Shown: piece after piece, positions 13,285 to 14,662 of the stretch
Layout of the letters: every line of letters begins with the position of its first letter
Position numbering within the stretch: position 1 is the first letter of the stretch
Assembly: GCA_031279155.1 (NCBI GenBank)
Contig: JAITJB010000069.1
Location: 1 to 14,662 of the forward strand
Length of the DNA: 14,662 nt
Origin: Deltaproteobacteria bacterium
GTDB lineage: Bacteria > Desulfobacterota > Desulfarculia > Adiutricales > Adiutricaceae
Direction: 5' to 3'
The notes under the pieces: generated by a model
What the model was told of the DNA's origin: nothing
The model's input: only the letters and a program-made list of their open reading frames with translations
Database searches by the model: none
Translations under genes and position numbers: made by a program

Positions 13285-13507
13285 TTAGGCCCGTAATCTC
13301 TCCCTGTAATTGCTCCTGTATTATCTCCATTGTGCCGGTTCCCCACTTCCCGGATCGGGTGTTTAAAGAAATATACTGGCCTACATCGTAGTAAAGATTG
13401 GGCAAATTAGTATTGGGTTTGACGCCGAGAGATAACGGATCTGGAATATCCTTCTTTATTTTCTGTACGTTTAAAATAAAACGGTTAAGGTCCTGGTTAC
13501 CAGCCAC
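13277..13507 (-). pseudogene. truncated DUF1016 (YhcG-type nuclease) N-terminal fragment
   Basis: A 76-residue minus-strand frame with a GTG start at 13507 and a strong AAGGAG site 8 nt upstream. Residues 38-76 (NLYYDVGQYISLNTRSGKWG, then EIIQEQLQGEITGLSG) match the N-terminal helical domain of DUF1016/YhcG proteins, where LYWxIGxxI....xxxWGxxVIxxLxxDLxxxFPGxxGFSxRNL is usual. It stops exactly where GFSxRNLxxM should follow, so the rest of that domain and the PDDEXK nuclease domain are missing. The downstream tandem repeats may mark where the rest was lost. It follows the MscS-type gene by 32 nt on the same strand. A short functional protein is less likely, though the ribosome site is intact. 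Confidence 0.6.
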
Positions 13508-13539
13508 CTCGTGACTCCTTCTTGATGTCGCTATCTATG

Positions 13540-14662
13540 CTATATTTCAGTAAGTTTCTGGTTAGATTTAGCGAGATTGACCTCAAGGCTTCTGGTGTAA
13601 AACTTGATCCCTTTTTCAGTAAAAAGTTTGTAGACGTCGATCCTCAGTTGGGAGGCGATGGTAACCGAACGGTCGAAGTTGATGGTCGCAGCTAAGGTGA
13701 AGACCACGGAGGTATCGTTTAGGTCGCTGACAGTAACGGTTGGCGGCGCAGGCTTAAGAAGGACTTCGGAGTTATTGGCCGCCGCCTCTAACAGTGCGCG
13801 GGTCACCTCGTCTATATCGCAGCCGTACATTAAATTGAAGCTGAGCTTTTGACGGCACAGGCGGTTATTGCGAGTCCAATTGGTAAACTGTCCCCCCATT
13901 ATAGCGCTGTTGGGAATAAAAACTAAGGAATTACTAGAGGTCTCAACCACGGTGCAGCGGATATTAACCGAGACGACAGTACCAGAAATACCGCCCACAT
14001 CCACCCAATCACCGACTAAGATGGTCCGCCCAAAGATAAGAGTAAAACCGCTGACTAAGTTGTTGATGATGTTTTGGAGACCAAAGCCTACGCCCACGCT
14101 GAGACCGCCGACGACCACGGCTAAAGAGGAAAAATTGACTCCCACCATGCTCAGAGCCAAAATGGCAAATAAAGCCCACAACAGGTAGGTAAACAAGGTC
14201 TGAAGCGGCGGGATTATGCCCCGCTCGATGTTGGGCATGGTGTCAGGTAGGTGGGTTAGCGAGGTTACGCCTAAGCCCTTAAGCGATCTAAACAGCAAAA
14301 AGAGCATTATTATTAAAAATACCCGGCTAAAATCAAATGATGCGTCGCCCACGGTATAGCCCTTGGTCATCATGGTATTTAATAGAGGTGATGAGCCCGG
14401 TATGGCCCAGAGCCAGGGCAGAGCGCAGACCAAGGAGATCAGAGAGGAGACCGGTACGGCCAGGGCGTGGATAATAGCGTGCTTGACCGGACTAGTTTCG
14501 GGATCAAAAATCCCCCGACAAGCTTCGGCGGCCAGGTTGACCAAAGCCCCGCCTAGGATTAGGATATTTACTAAGGCAAAAAGGGCCATGTAAACCAAAA
14601 TGGCTAACCTCGAATAGCCAATTAAGGTTATTAAGAGAGAGGCCCCAATAAAAAGCGGGATG
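13540..14662 (-). CDS. MscS-family mechanosensitive channel, N-terminus outside window
   Basis: A minus-strand gene whose frame stays open to the right edge, so its start lies beyond the window; about 373 residues are visible. The visible part begins with several hydrophobic helices, then has the MscS pore helix and cytoplasmic beta domain: SSLAVVVGGLSVGVGFGLQN, NLVSGFTLIFGRTILVGDWV, VGGISGTVVSVNIRCTVVET, and SLVFIPNSAIM. A C-terminal alpha/beta domain with FDRSVTIASQLRIDVYKLFT follows to the stop. These channels open under membrane tension and release solutes during osmotic downshock. The multiple extra N-terminal helices suggest a larger MscK/YbdG-like member rather than a minimal MscS. A TTG at 14598 could be taken for a start, but the upstream frame reads on as membrane-like sequence (IPLFIGASLLITLIGY). 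Confidence 0.9.
   Translation of the reverse strand, partial: IPLFIGASLLITLIGYSRLAILVYMALFALVNILILGGALVNLAAEACRGIFDPETSPVKHAIIHALAVPVSSLISLVCALPWLWAIPGSSPLLNTMMTKGYTVGDASFDFSRVFLIIMLFLLFRSLKGLGVTSLTHLPDTMPNIERGIIPPLQTLFTYLLWALFAILALSMVGVNFSSLAVVVGGLSVGVGFGLQNIINNLVSGFTLIFGRTILVGDWVDVGGISGTVVSVNIRCTVVETSSNSLVFIPNSAIMGGQFTNWTRNNRLCRQKLSFNLMYGCDIDEVTRALLEAAANNSEVLLKPAPPTVTVSDLNDTSVVFTLAATINFDRSVTIASQLRIDVYKLFTEKGIKFYTRSLEVNLAKSNQKLTEI

Overview
The window looks like an accessory stretch of a Gram-negative chromosome. A TonB-dependent outer-membrane receptor shows there is an outer membrane. The FmdE-family protein, the FecBCD-type transporter and the base and codon texture fit an anaerobic deltaproteobacterium-like (Desulfobacterota) host, but that placement is an inference and is weak. 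Two textures alternate: a well-kept, moderately GC-rich core operon (2656-9184), and AT-rich or decayed material on both sides that carries phage, toxin/defence and restriction remnants.

Left part (1-2640). A small DUF2188 gene (18-251) is followed by gene-free DNA, a hairpin terminator (543-589), and two decayed minus-strand relics: a small antitoxin-like gene with a frameshift (903-1102) and the end of a restriction-helicase N-terminal domain (620-918). Then comes an ArsR/SmtB-family regulator (1551-1883) lying between two diverged direct repeats of about 360-390 bp (1137-1500 and 2035-2426). Each repeat holds a long hairpin, a near-consensus sigma70-type promoter with 17-nt spacing, and a TATCCGGATA-type palindrome next to the -10. 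After the second repeat the leader of the operon contains a 9-bp dyad (2515-2537), an intrinsic terminator (2570-2606) and an 18-bp operator-like dyad (2605-2622).

Core operon (2656-9184). Six tightly packed plus-strand genes encode an FmdE-family zinc-ribbon protein, a TonB-dependent receptor, a SAM-dependent methyltransferase, a periplasmic FecB/BtuF-type binding protein, a FecCD/BtuC-type permease and its ATPase. Together they give a complete route for one metal complex or tetrapyrrole-like ligand from outside to cytoplasm, plus two cytoplasmic proteins (FmdE, methyltransferase) that could sense, unload or modify the cargo. The cargo cannot be read from the sequence. A strong double hairpin (7378-7421) separates the binding-protein gene from the permease gene and probably sets their ratio.

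Right part (9185-14662). A second copy of the terminator-like sequence from 543-589 lies at 9367-9406, so the two copies bracket regulator and operon. Beyond it are an AT-rich AbiEii-like nucleotidyltransferase with an unassigned C-terminal extension, a small CSCxxCGNPRR protein, a minus-strand AlpA-type phage regulator, a membrane protein with helical repeats and a ten-cysteine tail, in-frame 60-bp tandem repeats, a truncated DUF1016 (YhcG-type nuclease) gene, and a minus-strand MscS-type channel that runs off the right edge.

Best candidates for something undescribed are the FmdE/receptor/methyltransferase/ABC operon with its duplicated promoter-palindrome repeats around an ArsR gene, and the membrane/helical-repeat/Cys-rich protein at 11788-13083.
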